Shown: positions 25,491-34,914, counted from the stretch's first letter. The stretch is DNA of 58,932 nucleotides from Chthoniobacteraceae bacterium (GCA_947476045.1 CANJNZ010000022.1:1-58932), one strand, 5' to 3'. Numbers and translations are program-made. Notes: generated from the sequence alone by a model not told the origin.

Positions 25491-26201
25491 ATGCACTTAC
25501 TCTACCCAACCGTGAAAGCTCTACTACTCGCGCTCGTCATTTCCACACTCGCCTTCGGCGCAAGCAGCCTCCTCCGCGAACCCGGCGCGATTTACTTCGA
25601 AGATATCTCGGTAAAATCGCTCCGGATCAACACTACGAGCGATGCAGCCGTGAGCTCCAAGCCAGCCGAGGGACAATTTCTCGGCACGATAAAAAAGGGC
25701 AGCCCGGTCGAATTGATCGCAATTGCCGAAAATGCCTATCGGGTCCGCGGACAGGCCACGCAAGGCGGTGTCGTCGGATGGGTGGATGCGAAATCGCTCA
25801 CGCCCCTGAAGCAGGAGTTTCTCGACGGTCTGCGGCAAAACGCAAAACGCAAAGCCGAGGTAGCCGCGCTCATCGCCAAGAACGAAGTCGCGCTCAACAT
25901 GAAACCGGAGGAAGTCGCTGCCTCGCTCGGCAAAGCGCAAAAGAAAACCTCCAAACTCGACGCACAGGGACGCAAGGAAGTCTGGGAATTTGTCCGCTAC
26001 ACACGAGTCCCTCAGGAAACCACAGGCTACGATAAAACCGGGCGCCTCGTGACGGACACCATTTATGTGAAAGTGCCTTCTGGAAAACTAACCGTCACTT
26101 TTGAAAACAACCTCGTCACTTCGCTCGAACAAAGCGAAGGCAACACCGACGTGCAGGCACCCATCCGCCAAGTCGCAGTGCCCATCCTCGTCGCTTATTA
26201 A
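25491..26201 (+). CDS. Secreted SH3-like domain protein
   Basis: The 236-residue protein has an N-terminal signal peptide (ALLLALVISTLAFGAS). A bacterial SH3-like domain spans about 35-110 (KSLRINTTSDAAV, GTIKKGSPVELIAIAENAYRV, GGVVGWVDAKSL). A helical segment follows, and a C-terminal part resembles lipoprotein SmpA/BamE-like beta strands (GRKEVWEFVRY, GKLTVTFENNLVTSLEQS). The fold pair suggests binding to peptidoglycan or to an envelope partner. Function unknown. Confidence 0.7.
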   Translation: MHLLYPTVKALLLALVISTLAFGASSLLREPGAIYFEDISVKSLRINTTSDAAVSSKPAEGQFLGTIKKGSPVELIAIAENAYRVRGQATQGGVVGWVDAKSLTPLKQEFLDGLRQNAKRKAEVAALIAKNEVALNMKPEEVAASLGKAQKKTSKLDAQGRKEVWEFVRYTRVPQETTGYDKTGRLVTDTIYVKVPSGKLTVTFENNLVTSLEQSEGNTDVQAPIRQVAVPILVAY

Positions 26202-26264
26202 GCACGCCGAGTTCACAAAAATCCTCTCGCCTCACCCACGCCACACGTCCACGCTCACACCACA

Positions 26265-26927
26265 ATGAAGACACTCCTCTGCATCACCTCACTGTTTGTC
26301 ACCGCCGCGTTTGCCCGCGCAGATGTCACCATCGAGCAAAAGATGGAATCCGCGATGATGAACGGCAACATGACCATGAAAATCAAAGGCGACAACGCCC
26401 GCATGGACATGCCCAGCCCCGTCGGCGGCAACGTCACCGTCATCATGAACATGAAATCCGGCGACATGACCACGCTCATGCACGCGCAAAAAATGGCCAT
26501 GAAGATGAACATGAACGACGCCAAAAAGCAGACCGAGGCCGCGCAGAAAGCAGCAGGCATTGATGCTAGTAAATTTGAAAAACCAAAGGCCACCGGAACA
26601 AAAGAAAAAGTCGGCGCTTGGGATGCGGAAATTTACGAATTCAGCATGGGCGGACTCAGTGGAAAGCTGTGGGTGGCAAAGGACTTTCCCGATGCTCAAG
26701 TAATCAAAGATCAAATAAACAAAATGAGCAATGCCGCGAGCGGAGGTTTTGACCCAAGCAAACTGGACGTGCCCGGCATGACTGTGAAAACACAAATTTC
26801 CACGCCAGCTGGTGCAATGACCACCACGCTGGTGAAAGTATCGCAAGATACGGTAGCCGACACGGAATTCGTCCTGCCGCAAGGCTACACCGAGATGAAA
26901 ATGCCCACACTTCCCGGCGCGAAGTAA
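26265..26927 (+). CDS. Met-rich exported DUF4412-like protein
   Basis: The 220-residue protein has a signal peptide (LLCITSLFVTAAFARA). Its first 70 mature residues contain about 15 methionines in clusters (MMNGNMTMK, MNMKSGDMTTLMH, MAMKMNMND). The rest, with WDAEIYEFSMGGLSGKLWVAKDFPDAQ and a final FVLPQGYTEM, matches the DUF4412 pattern of small periplasmic beta-proteins. Met clusters in exported proteins often bind Cu(I) or Ag(I), but here that is only a suggestion. The maf gene begins on the very next base after its stop. Confidence 0.7.
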   Translation: MKTLLCITSLFVTAAFARADVTIEQKMESAMMNGNMTMKIKGDNARMDMPSPVGGNVTVIMNMKSGDMTTLMHAQKMAMKMNMNDAKKQTEAAQKAAGIDASKFEKPKATGTKEKVGAWDAEIYEFSMGGLSGKLWVAKDFPDAQVIKDQINKMSNAASGGFDPSKLDVPGMTVKTQISTPAGAMTTTLVKVSQDTVADTEFVLPQGYTEMKMPTLPGAK

Positions 26928-27542
26928 ATGACGCGGGGAAAACTCAAACCATCACTCACAAGCAAGGCCGGGCCGAAAACCCGGCCTTTGCTCATTCTGG
27001 CATCATCATCGCCACGTCGGCGGGCGCTGCTGGCGGAGCATGGATACGCATTTGAAGTCATCGTTCCACGCGACGTGGAGGAGATTGCGCCTGCGCACCT
27101 CTCGCCCGGCGAGATCGTCCTCGCCAATGCCCAGGCCAAGGCACGAGCGGTCGTGCGTCCCATCGCGGTCGTCATCGGCGTGGATACAGAAGTTTTTTTT
27201 GAGGGCCGCGTGCTCGGAAAACCACCGGATATGGACGCAGCCTTAGACATGCTCTCCCGGTTAAACGGGTGCACACACGAAGTCTATTCCGGTGTCTGGC
27301 TCGTGCATGGGGAAAAGGAGCACGGCTTCGTCGTTGTCGCCCGCGTCCACTTTCACCATCGCACCGATGCGGAATTGCGCCGCTACCTCGCGCGTATCGG
27401 CCCGCTGGATAAAGCCGGGGCCTACGCTGCGCAAGACGACCATGGTGAGATGATCGCACGAGTCGAAGGCAGTTACTCAAACGTCATCGGCCTGCCGATG
27501 GAGGCGCTTGAGAAAGCGCTGAGGCAATTTGCGCGAACATGA
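26928..27542 (+). CDS. maf: Maf-family nucleotide pyrophosphatase
   Basis: Maf proteins hydrolyse (d)TTP/UTP or modified nucleotides to monophosphates and are linked to arrest of septation. The 204-residue protein has LILASSSPRRRALL, the catalytic IGVDTEVFFEGRVLGKP, LSRLNGCTHEVYSGVW and the KAGAYAAQDDHGEMI segment. The last reads Q-D where most have Q-G. The ATG follows the previous stop codon without a gap, and the TGA overlaps the next ATG, so all three genes are coupled. Confidence 0.93.
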   Translation: MTRGKLKPSLTSKAGPKTRPLLILASSSPRRRALLAEHGYAFEVIVPRDVEEIAPAHLSPGEIVLANAQAKARAVVRPIAVVIGVDTEVFFEGRVLGKPPDMDAALDMLSRLNGCTHEVYSGVWLVHGEKEHGFVVVARVHFHHRTDAELRRYLARIGPLDKAGAYAAQDDHGEMIARVEGSYSNVIGLPMEALEKALRQFART

Positions 27543-28177
27543 ACCGCTACCCTCTATTTCTGCTGATCGCGGTCATCGCTGTGATTGTATGGTCTGCCAT
27601 TGGCTCTTTTGATCAAATCACATGGCTGCTGGAAACTGCACCGGCACTCGTCGGACTGGCGATCATTTTACCTACGCACCGTCGCTTTCCTCTCACTCCA
27701 CTGCTTTCCACACTGATCGCTCTTCACATGGTGCTGCTCGCCGTCGGCGGTCACTACACCTACGCGAGGGTTCCGCTTGGAGATTGGTTTCGCGACTGGC
27801 TGCATCTTTCGCGCAACCACTACGATCGGCTCGGTCACTTCGCGCAGGGCTTTGTGCCCGCGATGATCGCGCGCGAACTTTTCAGCCGCCTCGGCGTCGT
27901 GGGCAAGCGCGGCTGGCGTAATTTTTTCATCATCAATACGTGCCTCGCCATCAGCGCGACCTACGAACTTTTCGAGTGGCTCACTGCGCTCATCATCGGG
28001 CAGGCATCCGATGAGTTTCTCGGCACGCAGGGCGATCCGTGGGATACACAGGCGGATATGTTCTGTGCGCTCGTAGGTGCTGTCGCCGCGCTCGCCCTGC
28101 TCTCGAAATGGCACGACGCGCAGTTGCGGCGAATCAGCCCACAAGCTGCGGGAGCTACGCCCTCGTCTCTTCCATGA
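27539..28177 (+). CDS. DUF2238 (YjdF-type) inner membrane protein
   Basis: The 212-residue protein has about six transmembrane segments. The DUF2238 signature is clear: HYTYARVPLGDW, LSRNHYDRLGHFAQGFVPA and the acidic YELFEWL and GDPWDTQADM stretches near its end. The function is not established. Its start overlaps maf (ATGA). Its last 23 bp overlap the convergent khpA gene. Confidence 0.9.
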   Translation: MNRYPLFLLIAVIAVIVWSAIGSFDQITWLLETAPALVGLAIILPTHRRFPLTPLLSTLIALHMVLLAVGGHYTYARVPLGDWFRDWLHLSRNHYDRLGHFAQGFVPAMIARELFSRLGVVGKRGWRNFFIINTCLAISATYELFEWLTALIIGQASDEFLGTQGDPWDTQADMFCALVGAVAALALLSKWHDAQLRRISPQAAGATPSSLP

Positions 28178-28397
28178 TTTCGACCCTTGCCCTGCCACCG
28201 TGCTTCACTGCGGCTGCATCCATCAAATTACGAATAGCCGCGATGGTGGCTCCGTGTTTGCCGACGACTTTTCCCATGTCGGTCTGGCGAAGTTGGAGAC
28301 GGAAGATGGTGAGCTTGGGAGCCTCTTCCTTTAAGATGATCATCTCCTCGGGAAATTCGATGAGTTGACGCAAGACGTAGTCGAGAAAGCGATCCAT
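28155..28397 (-). CDS. khpA: KH-domain RNA-binding protein KhpA
   Basis: The 80-residue single KH-domain protein (formerly YlqC) has the GxxG loop in KVVGKHGATIAAIRNLM. With KhpB it binds many RNAs in other bacteria and affects cell division. Its place after ffh and rpsP is the classical order. A hairpin separates it from rpsP. The 3' end overlaps the convergent DUF2238 gene by 23 bp. Confidence 0.93.
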   Translation of the reverse strand: MDRFLDYVLRQLIEFPEEMIILKEEAPKLTIFRLQLRQTDMGKVVGKHGATIAAIRNLMDAAAVKHGGRARVEIMEETRA

Positions 28398-28429
28398 GGG
28401 TTGTTTCTACTCACGCGCAGTGAGATGGG

Positions 28430-28475
28430 AAAAGCGCAAAGTGCGGAGGCCCCGAAGAGTCTCCGCACTTTGTGC
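28430..28475 (-). terminator. Terminator/attenuator between rpsP and khpA
   Basis: A 15-bp stem pairs 28434-28448 with 28461-28475 around a 12-nt loop. On the minus strand it is followed by only TTTT. It probably ends most rpsP transcripts and lets some through to khpA. Confidence 0.65.
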
Positions 28476-28501
28476 AAAAAAATGTGGCCTTGAAACGGCG
28501 A

Positions 28502-28753
28502 CTAGGCCGGAGTGGCGACCTTGCGCAGCTTCTTCACGAGGCTGCGAACGGTGTCGCTAGGCTGTGCGCCGTTATTCACCCAGTAGTCCACACGGGTGAG
28601 GTCAATGTTGGCGTTGAGACCCTCTTTCTTAGGGTCATAGTTCCCGATGATCTCGATGAACTTGCCGTCGCGTGGGCTGCGTTGATCAGCTACGACGACT
28701 TTATAGTATGGTGCGTTTTTTGTGCCTTCGCGGCGGAGTCGGATGACTACCAT
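28502..28753 (-). CDS. rpsP: 30S ribosomal protein S16
   Basis: The 83-residue protein matches bS16 throughout: VVIRLRREGTKNAPYYKVVV at the start, then ADQRSPRDGKFIEIIGNYDP and VDYWVNNGAQPSDTVRSL. bS16 binds 16S rRNA and assists 30S assembly. It lies 39 bp downstream of ffh on the same strand. Confidence 0.97.
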   Translation of the reverse strand: MVVIRLRREGTKNAPYYKVVVADQRSPRDGKFIEIIGNYDPKKEGLNANIDLTRVDYWVNNGAQPSDTVRSLVKKLRKVATPA

Positions 28754-28792
28754 GATGTCAGTATGTTATTTAGCGGTTTAGGTTTTGAAAAA

Positions 28793-30124
28793 TCAGCCCC
28801 GGTTGAGAAGACCCTTACCCTTGGTTCGGGCGAGCATCTTTTGCATCCGAGGCATTTGCTTCATCATCTTTCGCATTTCATTGAAACGCGTGATGAGGTC
28901 ATTCACTTCGGTGACTGTGGAGCCACTCCCGCGGGCGATTCGCTGACGACGTCGTGCATTGAGAATGTCCGGCGTCGTCCGCTCCTCGTTTGTCATCGAA
29001 AGCACTATGGCCTCGACTCGCTTGAGTTGCTTTTCGTCAATCGAAAGGTTTTTGAGATTACCCATGCCGGGAATCATGCCAAGGACTTTTTCCAAGGGGC
29101 CCATGCTGCGCATCATTTTGAACTGTTCGAGGAAGTCGTTTAAATCGAACTCCGCCCGGCGCATTCGCTCCTCCATGCGCTTGGCGTCCTCCTCGTTAAT
29201 CGCCGCAGCCGCGCTCTCGACGAGAGTCACAATATCGCCCATCCCGAGGATGCGCCCGGCAAGGCGGTCGGGGTGAAAAACCTCGAACGCGTCCATTTTT
29301 TCGCCAGTGCCGGCGAATTTGATCGGGCGCTTGGTGACTTCGCGCATTGAGAGAGCAGCACCGCCGCGTGCATCACCGTCTAGTTTGGTGAGGATGAGTC
29401 CGGTGATATCGAGCGCCTCATGGAAGTGTGTGGCCACGCTTACGGCCTGCTGACCCGTAGCCGCGTCGGCGACGAGGAGGACTTCCTGCGGCTGGAGAAA
29501 TTCGCGCAGACGCTTCACCTCTGCAACGAGCACCTCATCAATTTCCTGCCGTCCGGCGGTGTCGTAAATTTCCACGTTGTGCGGCGTCTGCTTGAGCCAC
29601 TCCAGCGCGAGCTTGGTCGAGGCGAGCACGTCTTTCTCACCGGCGGGTGGAGTAAATGTTGGCACGCTGAGCTGGCGACCAAGCGTGGCGAGTTGCTCGA
29701 TGGCCGCAGGGCGATAAAGGTCGCACGCGATGAGCACGGGAGCCTTACCTTGTTTGCGCAACCAGTTTGCGAGTTTACCGCAGGTCGTCGTTTTTCCCGC
29801 GCCATTCAGGCCGACGATGAGGATTCGCGCGGGAGGCGTGAGCACGAGCGCGGACGCGTCTCCACCGAGCAGTCCGGTCAGTTCATCGTGGAAAATTTTA
29901 ACAATCTGCTGGCCGGGCGTGACTGATTTCAGCACCTCCTCGCCGAGCGCCTTTTCCTTCACGCGGGCGATGAAATCTTTCGCCACTTGGAAATGCACAT
30001 CGGCCTCCAGCAAAGCCATGCGCACTTCGCGCATCGCATCGGTGACATTCGACTCCGAAATCTTCCCCTTCCCGGAAAGATTTCGGAAGACGCCCTGCAA
30101 TTTATCGGCAAGCAAACTGAACAT
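28793..30124 (-). CDS. ffh: Signal recognition particle protein Ffh (SRP54)
   Basis: Ffh binds signal sequences and 4.5S RNA and delivers nascent chains to FtsY. The 443-residue protein has the helical N domain and GTPase motifs GLNGAGKTTTCGKLA, DLYRPAAIEQL, DTAGRQ and TKLDGDARGG. A Met-rich M domain (MRSMGPLEKVLGMIPGMGN, MRKMMKQMPRMQKM) binds signal peptides and RNA. ATG 30124 gives the standard start MFSLLADKLQGVF; a further upstream ATG (30190) adds an unrelated leader. The 4.5S RNA gene was not seen. Confidence 0.97.
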   Translation of the reverse strand: MFSLLADKLQGVFRNLSGKGKISESNVTDAMREVRMALLEADVHFQVAKDFIARVKEKALGEEVLKSVTPGQQIVKIFHDELTGLLGGDASALVLTPPARILIVGLNGAGKTTTCGKLANWLRKQGKAPVLIACDLYRPAAIEQLATLGRQLSVPTFTPPAGEKDVLASTKLALEWLKQTPHNVEIYDTAGRQEIDEVLVAEVKRLREFLQPQEVLLVADAATGQQAVSVATHFHEALDITGLILTKLDGDARGGAALSMREVTKRPIKFAGTGEKMDAFEVFHPDRLAGRILGMGDIVTLVESAAAAINEEDAKRMEERMRRAEFDLNDFLEQFKMMRSMGPLEKVLGMIPGMGNLKNLSIDEKQLKRVEAIVLSMTNEERTTPDILNARRRQRIARGSGSTVTEVNDLITRFNEMRKMMKQMPRMQKMLARTKGKGLLNRG

Positions 30125-30257
30125 GAGGGCGCGGAGACTAGCGACGAAGCTCCACTCGTCCAGCGCAGAGGCTGGATGTTCGCTCCTCATATAATTGCTT
30201 GATTCGCACGTTCACCCTTGCCGAGACCGCGCGTCTGTTCATCCTCTGTCGCTGCCT

Positions 30258-31508
30258 ATGAAGAAATTTTTCGCAATGCTCATCCTGCTAGCGGGTGTAT
30301 TTTTCAGCCTCTATAAATGGAGCCCGCAGACTTTGGAGCGGATCCAGTCATTATGGAAAGAGAAGCCCCCTTTAGCAATTCAGATGCCATCGCTGCCGAC
30401 TGCGGAACCAGCACCAAAACCTTCCTTGGAGACAAAGATCACCCCCGCACCGCGACCTGCAAACGTCACCGTGGACAAAACCGCCCAGGTCATCGCCCTC
30501 ATGTATCATCGCGTCGAGCCAGCCACAAATACCACCGGGGCTTTGAACATATCGCCCGAGCTATTCGAGCAGCACATGCAGACACTCAAGGAGCGGGGCC
30601 TCGCAGTAATCTCAATGCAGGACTTCCTCGCATGGCGACGCGGTGAAAAAACCATCCCGCCACGCAGTGTGCTCATCACGATCGATGACGGCTATGTCTC
30701 CGCATTTGATACGGCCCGGCCTATTTTAAAAAAGTTTGGTTATCCGTGGACGTGCTTTGTTTACACCAAGTTCATCGGCACCGGCGGCAAAAGCATCTCG
30801 TGGGAGCAACTCGGCCAGCTCCGTGACGAAGGCGTGGAAATCGGTTGTCACACCATCTCACACATCAATCTCCGCGACCCACGGCCAAAAGCAGGCGAAA
30901 CCAACGAGCAATGGCTGCGGGAAGAAATCATCAACTCCAAGCAGATCATCGAGCAGCGTCTGGGCATCAAATGCGCCACCTTCGCCTATCCCGAGGGTCG
31001 CTATAATTCCCATGTCCTCGAACTCGTAAAAGAAGCCGGATATGCAGCCGCTTTCACCGCCTACGGCCAGCGCGTCACCCACGGCGCACCCTACGACCGC
31101 ATCGGGCGCTACGCATGGAATGTCCGGCGCCCGCAGGACATGGCGCAGGCGTTTGCATTTAACGGCCCCATCGAAGCGGGCAACGAGCCGCCCGACCTTA
31201 GCGAACCAGCCGCTGCCACAAGCATCACCCAACCGCTCGAAGGCGAAACCATCACAAACGACCGCCCCATTTTAAAAGCGAACCTCGCCACGCTAGGCGT
31301 TCTAGACCCTGCAAGCGTCGGCCTCCGCCTCAGTGGCGTGGGGATCATCCCGTGCAAATACGATCCCGCCACCAGCATCATCGAAGCCCGTCCCGGCCAA
31401 CCGCTCACAGCCGGCGATTACACAGTAACCGTCAGCGCCAAAGCCGCTGGCAAACGCGTCGAGACACAGTGGCGTTTCAAATTCGAACCAACTTCCAAGA
31501 CACAGTGA
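30258..31508 (+). CDS. Membrane-anchored polysaccharide deacetylase
   Basis: The 416-residue protein has an N-terminal anchor (FFAMLILLAGVFFSLYK) and a Pro-rich linker. The NodB-type CE4 domain spans about 75-290: ALMYHRV, VLITIDDGYVSAFDT (catalytic and metal Asp pair), IGCHTISHINL (metal His pair) and FAYPEGRYN. CE4 enzymes deacetylate peptidoglycan or exopolysaccharide. A C-terminal Ig-like domain of about 90 residues follows (ITNDRPILKANLATLGVLDP, GDYTVTVSAKAAGKRV). ATG 30258 fits the anchor; longer upstream starts are unlikely. It precedes the surface-polysaccharide locus. Confidence 0.9.
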   Translation: MKKFFAMLILLAGVFFSLYKWSPQTLERIQSLWKEKPPLAIQMPSLPTAEPAPKPSLETKITPAPRPANVTVDKTAQVIALMYHRVEPATNTTGALNISPELFEQHMQTLKERGLAVISMQDFLAWRRGEKTIPPRSVLITIDDGYVSAFDTARPILKKFGYPWTCFVYTKFIGTGGKSISWEQLGQLRDEGVEIGCHTISHINLRDPRPKAGETNEQWLREEIINSKQIIEQRLGIKCATFAYPEGRYNSHVLELVKEAGYAAAFTAYGQRVTHGAPYDRIGRYAWNVRRPQDMAQAFAFNGPIEAGNEPPDLSEPAAATSITQPLEGETITNDRPILKANLATLGVLDPASVGLRLSGVGIIPCKYDPATSIIEARPGQPLTAGDYTVTVSAKAAGKRVETQWRFKFEPTSKTQ

Positions 31509-31599
31509 GACAACAGAGGTCTACCCTTTTTACTTGAAGCATTGAGGCTTCATAGAAAGTCTCGCGCCCCTTCGCCACCCAAGGCACAAACCCGAAATC

Positions 31600-32436
31600 A
31601 TGTCCCACACTAACACCGAGCGCGTTCTGCGCCCGAGCAAAGGCCTCATGAGCCTCAACCTCGGAGAGCTTTGGCGCTTCCGCGAACTGCTCGGTCTCCT
31701 TGCATGGCGCGATATCCTCATCCGCTACAAACAGACCTACCTCGGCGTCGCGTGGGCCGTGCTGCAGCCCGTTCTAACAATGGTCATCTTCAGTGTCATC
31801 TTCGGGCGACTTGCGAAGTTTGAATCCTGGGGCGCACCCTACGCCATCCTCACACTCGCCGCTCTACTCCCGTGGCAGTTTTTCGCAAACGCACTCAGCG
31901 AAAGCAGCAACTCCCTAGTCGCCTCTGCGCGCCTTATTTCCAAAGTCTATTTTCCGCGCCTTATCATTCCCATCAGCGCCGTGCTCAGCGGCGTGCTCGA
32001 CGCACTCATCGCTACTTCAATCCTGCTCATATTGATGCCATTTTATGGCGTCGCTTTTCACCCGCAACTCCTGCTACTCCCGCTCTTTTTCCTAGTCGCT
32101 TTTCTACCAGCCTTCGCTGCCGGAGTCTGGTTCAGCGCGCTGAACGTAAAATACCGCGATGTGCGCTACATCGTGCCATTCATCGTGCGCATAGGGCTAT
32201 ATGTCACACCTGTCGGCTTTTTGTGGCAGACATTGCTGCCCGAAAAATGGCGACTACTCTTTCATCTCAATCCTCTCGTCGGTGCGATTGACGGCTTTCG
32301 CTGGTGTGTGCTCGGCGAAAAGTTCACGCCCTGGTGGCCGGGGTTTTATATGAGCATAGGCATTACACTCTCAGTGCTCTTCACTGGACTCATTTATTTC
32401 CGACAGGTGGAAAAAACTTTTGCGGATGTGATTTAG
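31600..32436 (+). CDS. wzm: Polysaccharide ABC exporter permease (Wzm-type)
   Basis: The 278-residue ABC-2 permease has six hydrophobic segments. Family motifs are LLAWRDILIRYKQTYLGVAWAVLQP near the start and the central WQFFANALSESSNSLV and KVYFPRLIIPISAV. It exports lipid-linked O-antigen or capsule chains across the inner membrane with the ATPase encoded 3 bp downstream. It opens the polysaccharide locus. Confidence 0.93.
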   Translation: MSHTNTERVLRPSKGLMSLNLGELWRFRELLGLLAWRDILIRYKQTYLGVAWAVLQPVLTMVIFSVIFGRLAKFESWGAPYAILTLAALLPWQFFANALSESSNSLVASARLISKVYFPRLIIPISAVLSGVLDALIATSILLILMPFYGVAFHPQLLLLPLFFLVAFLPAFAAGVWFSALNVKYRDVRYIVPFIVRIGLYVTPVGFLWQTLLPEKWRLLFHLNPLVGAIDGFRWCVLGEKFTPWWPGFYMSIGITLSVLFTGLIYFRQVEKTFADVI

Positions 32437-32439
32437 ACC

Positions 32440-33717
32440 ATGAACGCACCGGTAATTTCCGTCAAAAATCTTGGAAAATGTTATCGTCTGGGTTCCAGCA
32501 CCGGGCACGATACACTACGCGATCATCTAACACATACAGCCCGTTCTATTGCGAGATTATTTAGCCGTTCGAGTTCCGCATCTACGAATGTGGAAGACAA
32601 TACGCCGACAGAGTATTGGGCACTCAAAGAAGTTGCTTTTGACGTGCAGCAGGGGGATGTCGTCGGAATTATTGGTCGTAACGGCGCTGGCAAATCAACG
32701 CTTCTAAAAATATTGAGCCAGATAACTGACCCAACCGAAGGCGAAGTGCAAATGCGCGGGCGGGTAGCCAGTCTGCTCGAGGTCGGCACTGGCTTTCATC
32801 CGGAGCTTTCGGGTCGGGAGAATATATTTTTGAATGGCGCCATTCTCGGAATGACACAGAGAGAAATTAAGCGCAAATTTGATGAAATAGTAGAATTTGC
32901 CGAAGTAGAAAAATTTTTGGATACGCCGGTAAAGCATTACAGCAGCGGCATGTATGTTCGACTTGCGTTCGCAGTGGCAGCTCATCTGGAGCCTGAAATC
33001 CTGATAGTCGACGAAGTCTTGGCGGTAGGCGACGCACAGTTTCAAAAGAAGTGCATTGGCAAGATGCAGGACGTGGCCCGCTCAGATGGGCGCACCATCC
33101 TCTTTGTAAGCCATAATATGACTGCGGTTAAAACACTTTGCACACAGGCTGTTCTGCTGGAAAAGGGTCGAGTCACCCATGCAGGGAGCGTCAACGAGGT
33201 GGTTAATACTTACCTTCATAAATCTAGTGCAAACGAGTTGGAGCGGAACTTTGATTTATGGGAAAATGCGCCAGGCACATTGCAAGTTCGGTTAAAGTCA
33301 CTCAAAGTAATTCCAGAACTCAAAAACGGCATGCTGCAAGCGACCGTTAGGACACCAATTCGCATTGAATGCGAACTTTGGACGCACTTTACAGAGGCAA
33401 ATCTGAACTTAAGTATGTTCCTCAACGACATTGGGGGTGAATGTATCTTCAATACATCTTCCACAGCGCATGCCGTGTCGAACGGAATTTGTAAATTCAC
33501 CTGCTTTATACCCGGAGATCTGTTAAACGACGCAATCTATACCATATCGGTATTAGTTGTGCGTGATCGATCGGTGCCACTTTACAACTTCAAGGATGCG
33601 GTGACCTTCGAACTCCTCGATGAGCGGAAAAACAAGGCATGGCATGGCAAATGGCCCGGAGCAGTTAGACCGCATCTGGACTGGAAATTTGAACAACAAT
33701 GCTCAACTCACCCGTAA
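32440..33717 (+). CDS. wzt: Polysaccharide ABC exporter ATPase with C-terminal glycan-recognition domain (Wzt-type)
   Basis: The 425-residue protein has Walker A GRNGAGKST (79-87), the signature YSSGMYVRLAFAVA, Walker B ILIVDEVLAVGD and the H-loop SHNM. A C-terminal domain of about 150 residues (near 265-425) contains a beta-sandwich pattern like that of Wzt proteins. In Wzt it recognises the modified non-reducing end of the finished chain before export. A terminally modified O-polysaccharide is therefore likely, which fits the methyltransferase and sulfotransferase genes that follow. The next gene starts on the base after its stop. Confidence 0.93.
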   Translation: MNAPVISVKNLGKCYRLGSSTGHDTLRDHLTHTARSIARLFSRSSSASTNVEDNTPTEYWALKEVAFDVQQGDVVGIIGRNGAGKSTLLKILSQITDPTEGEVQMRGRVASLLEVGTGFHPELSGRENIFLNGAILGMTQREIKRKFDEIVEFAEVEKFLDTPVKHYSSGMYVRLAFAVAAHLEPEILIVDEVLAVGDAQFQKKCIGKMQDVARSDGRTILFVSHNMTAVKTLCTQAVLLEKGRVTHAGSVNEVVNTYLHKSSANELERNFDLWENAPGTLQVRLKSLKVIPELKNGMLQATVRTPIRIECELWTHFTEANLNLSMFLNDIGGECIFNTSSTAHAVSNGICKFTCFIPGDLLNDAIYTISVLVVRDRSVPLYNFKDAVTFELLDERKNKAWHGKWPGAVRPHLDWKFEQQCSTHP

Positions 33718-34914
33718 ATGATGCAATCAGATAATCCTTCATCCCTGGAGCACGCTCCCGCAAGCAATCAGCCAGCTTTCCTTGCATTATTGATGCGTGA
33801 ATTACTGAGAAATATATCTAATGGTTTTGATGTAGAGAATCATGATGAAGAGCGTGAGCGTTTTGGCCCAAAAAAACCCCGCTCGCTAAAAAACCGACTA
33901 CTGCGTGCTGGCGTGAGCACAATTAGCAGAGGAAAACTTGCCGTCATTCCAACCGAGGAAATAGAGAACCAGGCGGCAAAATTATTTAGACTTTATGACG
34001 TCATCCAGAAAATCTCTTTTCTGCACAATTTGCTTGCAGACGCCTATTCTAAAAATCTTTTAGTGAGTTTACTGAGCTTCCGGATTCTAGGTTGGCGCAA
34101 AATCAAACTGCCTACAAATAATTCATCCTACTGGAAGAATAAAGCCCTCGCAGACAGCATTGCGAAGAATCAAGTCTCCTGCGAATCCAAAACTACAAAC
34201 CTCAAACTGTCACACTTCGATTTGAACCAAATTGGCTGGCCCATAACGCTAAATTACAATGCAAATGGAATCTTAAAAACCTTTCTCCTAAAGCAATATG
34301 AATACAACCAACGCGACCCAGCAATCACAGCCGCGATAGGCGATGCGGTTATAGATGCTGGCGGTTGCTGGGGTGACACCGCCCTCTATTTTTCCAAAAT
34401 GGTCGGTCCGAGCGGACATGTGCATACCTTTGAATTTTTACCAAGCAACTTGAATATCTTGAATAGCAACCTGAAATTAAATCCTCAGCTTGCATCAAGA
34501 ATTTCTGTTGTCCCCAAGGCTCTCTTCAACATCTCTGGCAAAAAATTGGTATTTCAAGAAAATGGACCAGGGACAAAATTATCTGAAGACCTCGTAGAAA
34601 CAGGAGCTAACACTGCGAACACAACGAGCATTGATGACTATGTTCAGGAAAATAACATTACGCGTATTGGCTTTATCAAAATGGATATTGAGGGCGCTGA
34701 ATTATCGGCGCTGCAGGGAGCTATAAACACCATTAAGCGCGACCGTCCTCGTTTGGCGATTGCACTTTATCACGACTTGAACGATTTCGTAACTATACCA
34801 CAATTTCTTTCATCGCTCAACCTAGGCTACAGTTTTTACCTCGACCATTTTACTATTCATGATGAGGAAACAATCCTCTTCGCTGAACCGGACACAGCCC
34901 AGAAAGCTCCGTGA
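33718..34914 (+). CDS. FkbM-family SAM-dependent methyltransferase
   Basis: The 398-residue protein has an N-terminal helical part of about 190 residues and then the FkbM fold: VIDAGGCWGDTALYFSKMV (SAM-binding), HTFEFLPSN and the family marker IGFIKMDIEGAELSALQGA. FkbM enzymes O-methylate sugars or small molecules. It starts directly after the wzt stop and probably modifies the exported polysaccharide. A GTGA overlap couples it to the sulfotransferase gene. The base composition is visibly A+T-rich. Confidence 0.88.
   Translation: MMQSDNPSSLEHAPASNQPAFLALLMRELLRNISNGFDVENHDEERERFGPKKPRSLKNRLLRAGVSTISRGKLAVIPTEEIENQAAKLFRLYDVIQKISFLHNLLADAYSKNLLVSLLSFRILGWRKIKLPTNNSSYWKNKALADSIAKNQVSCESKTTNLKLSHFDLNQIGWPITLNYNANGILKTFLLKQYEYNQRDPAITAAIGDAVIDAGGCWGDTALYFSKMVGPSGHVHTFEFLPSNLNILNSNLKLNPQLASRISVVPKALFNISGKKLVFQENGPGTKLSEDLVETGANTANTTSIDDYVQENNITRIGFIKMDIEGAELSALQGAINTIKRDRPRLAIALYHDLNDFVTIPQFLSSLNLGYSFYLDHFTIHDEETILFAEPDTAQKAP

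Noticed and set aside
31529-31548. Short hairpin TGAAGC/GCTTCA before wzm
   Set aside because: Six base pairs with no T-tract; too weak to call a terminator.
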